Below are positions 7,278 through 10,160 of a stretch of DNA of 10,160 nt, piece by piece. The translations under genes and the position numbers were made by a program. Each line of letters opens with the position of its first letter. Position 1 is the first letter of the stretch. The DNA comes from an uncultured Bacteroidales bacterium (lineage in GTDB: Bacteria; Bacteroidota; Bacteroidia; Bacteroidales; Bacteroidaceae). The stretch is from contig CANBEE010000085.1 of assembly GCA_947367415.1 (NCBI GenBank), forward strand, positions 1-10,160, read 5' to 3'. The notes under the pieces were generated by a model. That model had not been told where the DNA came from, ran no database searches, and saw only the letters and a list, made by a program, of their open reading frames with translations.

Positions 7278-9707
7278 TTACTTTACCAGGAACTTCTTGC
7301 CGTTCATGATGTAGATGCCCTTTGCAGGAGCAACTACTTCCTGACCCTGGAGGTTGTAGATCTTGCCATCCTTCTTGTCGGCGCTGATGCCTGCGATGCC
7401 TTGAGCAGCCTCATAAGACTCGGGGTCGAGCAGAGTGAGGTGGATTACATAACGCTTAGCGTCAATCTCGAAGCAGATAGTAGCTTCAGCCTTGAAGGGA
7501 GCTGCAATGTCTTCGTTAGAATAGGTCAAGAACTGCTTGCAGTCGTCGCTTACGGTAACACCGATGTTGCCATATTCGTCAGCTGCACCGCTTGCATTGA
7601 ATAGGATACCACTGCCTACAGCATCAACTCCGTCAGTGTATGTACCGTCTGCCTTAAGGCCTTTCAGGTAGTATCCTTCGAGAATCATAGCTTCAGCGCT
7701 TTCAAAGCCAAGGGCGGTAGCAACCTTTGCAAAGTCATAGTCAACAGATGCGTCATCCATGCTTACGGGCAGGTTGATCCACTCTTCGCCTACGGTTTCA
7801 GCCTGTACGATAGTCTCTACAATCTGATAGGTGAGGTTGATGGTGAGCATCTTCTGGTTCTCTTCGTTCACGAGGAAGAACTGGCCAGTGTATACATCGC
7901 CTACTACACCGTAACCGTCCATCTGTATACACTGGATGATGAAGTTGTCGGCTGTAGAGTTAAGACCGGTGATACCCCAAGGTGCGCTACCCCAGTCGGC
8001 TTTGTGACCTTCTTGGTCGAGCCAGAAACCGGGCTTCTCACCCATAGTGTAGGTCTTGGTATACTTCTCGCCAGTCTGAGCAGCAATAGAGTCTACGTTG
8101 AGTGCATAGAGCACGGGCTCTGTTGTGCCAATGAGGTTGTAGATGTCAGCGAAAGGTATGCTTGCTGAGTTTGCAATCTCTGACCATGCGTATGTAGCAT
8201 CAAGAGCCTGTACGGTGTAGTTACGAGTAGCTACGCTTTCGAAGTCTTGTACTACAGCTTCGCCTTGCTCGATAGCCAATGTGATGTCGAGCTCATAGTA
8301 GTTGTTACCTGAGGTGAGGTACATCAGTGTGTGACCCTCTTCGCCGATAGCTGTTTTGCCCGGCATCTGACCAACGTTGAGCTGTGAGTAGTCGTTAGAA
8401 GCGGCAGGCTCAACGAAGAAGTAAGCGTTGTCGCCCCAAGAGCAGATGATACCACCCTGTGTCATCCAGTAACCGCCGTTGTTGGCTGTGCTTGATGTTG
8501 AGAGAGCGCCGTTGTTGTCGATAGCTTGGAAGGTCATGTCGCCTACTGCGCAACCGAGCAATTCAGCGATGCTGTCGGTGTTGAGCATGATGGCAGAAGC
8601 AGAATAGTCTGTAGTAGGCTGCTGTGAGATACGGATAATCTCAGAGCCAACCTTGTTCATGGTCTCCAAGTCACCAGTTGCAGCGTTCGGATCCTCCACG
8701 ATGTTGAGGGTATACTTCACGCGATAAGCCTTGCTGCCATATACAATATATACATAGGAGTAGAATGTGTCGCCCACCTTCAAGTTGCTCGGGTACTGAC
8801 CGATGTTGCAGCTCAAGGTATCGTTAGCGAATGCGTATGTGTCGATGTAGAACTGGTCTTCTGCAGCCCAAGGAGCAGCGCAAACCTCCTGCAATGTGTC
8901 GCCTGTAGCAGCATCAAGCACAACGCGACCCCAACCACCGTTATTTGTAGCCAAGGTGAGTGAGTCAACCTTGATGCCGTAGGTCGCATCCACATAAGGT
9001 CTGTAGAGACCGGCAGGAATCAATGTCTCGAATACTTCAGCGTCAACGCCCAACTTCTCGGCAGCACCTGCGATGTTTACGTATACAGGAGATGAGTTGT
9101 AGTTGATGCGGGGATACTGCTCTGCAGTTGCTTCAGCCTCGCCTACGATTTCAAGCTTAGTGATGTCGAGCTCTACTTCGGGCAATACCAACTCCTTAAC
9201 GATGTAGGTGATGTCGAAAGTAGCCTGCTTGTCACCATGCTTCATTACGAATGTAGGGTTGAATGTAGCACCAGCCTTCAGTGAATCGGGGAACTGACCG
9301 AGTTCAATGTAGAACTTGTCGGCATTGCTCTCATTGTCCCACCAGATTTGGTTGTAGTAAACGGCGTCAACGCCCCAGCTGCCTACAGCACCGCTGCGAG
9401 CAATCCAGAAACCACCCTGTGAACCCTGTGTGTAGTTGTCGGTCAGCTCTTCGCCTACTTTGAGGAAGAACATTTCGGGAACGTCCACTGTGTCGGTAGC
9501 CCAAACGTCGAGGGCAGCTACGAGAGTAGCGGTGTCGGTACCGAGAGTTGTGGCAATCTCTGAGAGTTTGAACTCTGCTGCAGTAGTTGTGTAGTCACTC
9601 TTGGCATACTGCTCTACTGTAGCTTTGAATTGTGCGCTGGCCGGGATGCAAGCAAATAGCATCATGGCAGCAAACAATTGCTTGATTTTTAAAGTAAAAT
9701 GCTTCAT
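7278..9707 (-). CDS. Secreted protein of about five DUF4859-like repeats with a T9SS-type C-terminal tail
   Basis: The 809-residue product has a signal peptide (SPI cleavage after ASA, residue 25). A lipobox-like LFAC at 17-20 has a poor -2 residue (F), so a lipoprotein is possible but less likely. Five tandem modules follow at about 30-172, 186-338, 352-481, 490-632 and 636-762. Most start with a LSEIATTLGTD- or FAKVATALGF-like helix, then a GGFWIARSGAVGSWG-type Gly/Trp turn (98-112; counterparts at 257, 411, 559 and, degenerate, 699), an IGQYP-type strand with a G-x-TF/TY motif, and a closing strand. This matches my memory of DUF4859, a Bacteroidetes family of unknown function. Residues 770-809 (IYNLQGQE, KGIYIMNGKKFLVK) look like a short Prevotella type IX secretion sorting tail. 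No catalytic motif is recognised, so binding or structural roles are plausible only. It has its own promoter and terminator. Confidence 0.85.
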   Translation of the reverse strand: MKHFTLKIKQLFAAMMLFACIPASAQFKATVEQYAKSDYTTTAAEFKLSEIATTLGTDTATLVAALDVWATDTVDVPEMFFLKVGEELTDNYTQGSQGGFWIARSGAVGSWGVDAVYYNQIWWDNESNADKFYIELGQFPDSLKAGATFNPTFVMKHGDKQATFDITYIVKELVLPEVELDITKLEIVGEAEATAEQYPRINYNSSPVYVNIAGAAEKLGVDAEVFETLIPAGLYRPYVDATYGIKVDSLTLATNNGGWGRVVLDAATGDTLQEVCAAPWAAEDQFYIDTYAFANDTLSCNIGQYPSNLKVGDTFYSYVYIVYGSKAYRVKYTLNIVEDPNAATGDLETMNKVGSEIIRISQQPTTDYSASAIMLNTDSIAELLGCAVGDMTFQAIDNNGALSTSSTANNGGYWMTQGGIICSWGDNAYFFVEPAASNDYSQLNVGQMPGKTAIGEEGHTLMYLTSGNNYYELDITLAIEQGEAVVQDFESVATRNYTVQALDATYAWSEIANSASIPFADIYNLIGTTEPVLYALNVDSIAAQTGEKYTKTYTMGEKPGFWLDQEGHKADWGSAPWGITGLNSTADNFIIQCIQMDGYGVVGDVYTGQFFLVNEENQKMLTINLTYQIVETIVQAETVGEEWINLPVSMDDASVDYDFAKVATALGFESAEAMILEGYYLKGLKADGTYTDGVDAVGSGILFNASGAADEYGNIGVTVSDDCKQFLTYSNEDIAAPFKAEATICFEIDAKRYVIHLTLLDPESYEAAQGIAGISADKKDGKIYNLQGQEVVAPAKGIYIMNGKKFLVK

Positions 9708-9749
9708 GTAATAAAGTTATTAAAGTGATACAAATTGTTTTTCTCTCGG

Positions 9750-9783
9750 CAAAGCTAATGAAAAAATCGTTATGTTGTTCAAA
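9750..9783 (-). promoter_or_regulatory. Bacteroidales sigma-ABfr-type promoter of the DUF4859-repeat gene
   Basis: On the minus strand TAGCTTTG (9750-9757) is an exact match to the -7 consensus TAnnTTTG, and a TTTG -33 box lies at 9780-9783 with 22 bases between them. This is within or just beyond the usual spacing. The start of transcription would fall near 9743, giving a leader of about 36 bases that is A/T-rich and lacks a Shine-Dalgarno motif. Confidence 0.75.
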
Positions 9784-9836
9784 AAGCAGTAAAAAAATGT
9801 TATAGAGCAATCTAATTCTTAAAAAAATGAAGAGTT

Positions 9837-9866
9837 TTTCGTCCCTGTTAATCGGGATTTCGTCCC
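9837..9866. repeat. 9-bp direct repeat TTTCGTCCC at 21-bp spacing
   Basis: TTTCGTCCC occurs at 9837-9845 and 9858-9866, 21 bp apart start to start, which puts both copies on one face of the helix. It lies 54 bp upstream of the -33 box. The GGGA at 9854-9857 can pair either with TCCC at 9842-9845 or with TCCC at 9863-9866, so two mutually exclusive short hairpins are possible. It could be a two-site operator or part of a dispersed repeat. Confidence 0.5.
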
Positions 9867-9922
9867 AGAAACCCAATTCAAGGTGAAAAAAGTTTATTTT
9901 TGGGGTGGCATGGCACAGCTTT

Positions 9923-9936
9923 TAAAGCATGCTTTA
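9923..9936. repeat. 14-bp perfect palindrome TAAAGCATGCTTTA
   Basis: The sequence equals its own reverse complement over all 14 bases. It lies about 140 bp upstream of the -33 box of the DUF4859-repeat gene and has the form of a site for a dimeric DNA-binding protein. No T tract follows, and a loop-free stem argues against a terminator. Confidence 0.5.
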
Positions 9937-10033
9937 TGTGGTATCGTGATAGCGTGGCGAGAAGAGAGTACAAATCGAGCACTATGCATATTGAAAAAAG
10001 CAGCTCTGACATTCATATTCGACCTACAGTTAA

Positions 10034-10121
10034 TTTCACGCCACCGCGGTGACAATTTCACGTCATCGCGGTGACGTAATTACACCACCGCGGTGACACC
10101 TTCACGCCACCGCGGTGGCGC
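10034..10121. repeat. Array of four 22-bp palindrome-centred units
   Basis: Four head-to-tail units start at 10034, 10056, 10078 and 10100, exactly 22 bp apart with no spacers. Each centres on CACCGCGGTG (10042-10051, 10086-10095, 10108-10117), with one change in unit two (CATCGCGGTG, 10064-10073). The left flank is usually TTCACG and the right flank GAC or GGC. Unit four is a 16-bp perfect palindrome (10105-10120). The spacing of about two helical turns would put all sites on one DNA face. An operator array, a folded nucleic-acid element or a dispersed extragenic repeat are all possible. Confidence 0.88.
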
Positions 10122-10160
10122 GAACTTTTCCTACTAAACAAATTGGCTTTTGAGAGTACA

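Larger units (their letters stand above)
9708..10160. other. Gene-free upstream region with several symmetric elements
   Basis: No convincing coding sequence is seen in this 453-bp stretch on either strand. Short open frames here (plus 9883-10074, minus 9595-9876) run through repeats or overlap the DUF4859-repeat gene and have no family look. From left to right it holds an A/T-rich leader and promoter, the 9-bp direct repeat at 9837-9866, a 14-bp palindrome at 9923-9936, and the 22-bp-period array at 10034-10121. The last 39 bases show nothing recognisable. The next gene to the right lies outside the window. Confidence 0.7.

Noticed and set aside
9595..9876. A 93-residue minus-strand frame overlapping the start of the DUF4859-repeat gene
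   Set aside because: It covers the promoter, the leader and the signal-peptide region of the larger gene in another frame, so it is a shadow.
9911..9930. Sigma-54-like promoter beginning TGGCAC
   Set aside because: The GG and GC elements do not have the required 10-base separation.
9883..10074. A possible 63-residue plus-strand peptide beginning MKKVYFWGG
   Set aside because: It begins at a GTG, crosses the 14-bp palindrome and runs into the 22-bp array, with no promoter or family resemblance.
10034..10121. CRISPR array
   Set aside because: The units adjoin with no variable spacers, are only 22 bp, and no cas gene is in the window.
9964..10160. 9-bp direct repeat GAGAGTACA (9964-9972 and 10152-10160) as a possible mobile element boundary
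   Set aside because: The flanks do not match, there are no terminal inverted repeats or transposase between them, and the second copy is cut by the window edge.

Overview
The window looks like a chromosomal piece of a gut or oral Bacteroidales, most likely Prevotella/Segatella or a close relative. The clues are secreted polysaccharide-degrading enzymes with signal peptides, starts with no Shine-Dalgarno motif but A/T-rich leaders, a TAnnTTTG-type -7 promoter box (9750-9757), and a short IYNLQGQ...KGIYIMNGKKFLVK C-terminal tail of the kind common in Prevotella secreted proteins. All four genes lie on the minus strand, so transcription runs right to left.

Layout in order of transcription. The right end (9708-10160) has no gene. 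It holds an 88-bp array of four 22-bp palindromic units (10034-10121), a 14-bp perfect palindrome (9923-9936), a 9-bp direct repeat at 21-bp spacing (9837-9866), and a good Bacteroidales promoter (9750-9783). That promoter serves an 809-residue secreted protein (9707-7278) built from about five DUF4859-like repeats plus a sorting-type tail. The gene ends in a strong intrinsic terminator (7228-7259), so it is probably monocistronic.

A three-gene glycoside hydrolase operon follows: a GH97 of the retaining type (7149-5170), a five-module GH43 (5081-1896) and a GH127 beta-L-arabinofuranosidase (1894 to beyond position 1, 3' end cut by the window edge). GH97 and GH43 are separated by 88 bp of 7-bp and 9-bp tandem repeats with no visible promoter. 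GH43 and GH127 are separated by one base, so they are almost certainly co-transcribed and may be translationally coupled.

The enzymes fit together as a side-chain trimming set for L-arabinose-rich plant glycans. GH43 would remove alpha-L-arabinofuranose, GH127 beta-L-arabinofuranose, and the retaining GH97 alpha-galactose or beta-L-arabinopyranose. This matches the linkages of hydroxyproline-rich glycoproteins (extensin), and also the decorations of arabinogalactan proteins. All three carry ordinary signal peptides and no clear lipobox, which suggests the periplasm. No SusC/SusD pair, sensor or transporter is visible, so the window shows only part of any polysaccharide utilisation locus. The DUF4859-repeat protein has no known function; its position beside the operon only weakly suggests a glycan-related role. 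The least explained features are the 22-bp palindrome array and the frame-neutral 9-bp repeats in and beside GH43.
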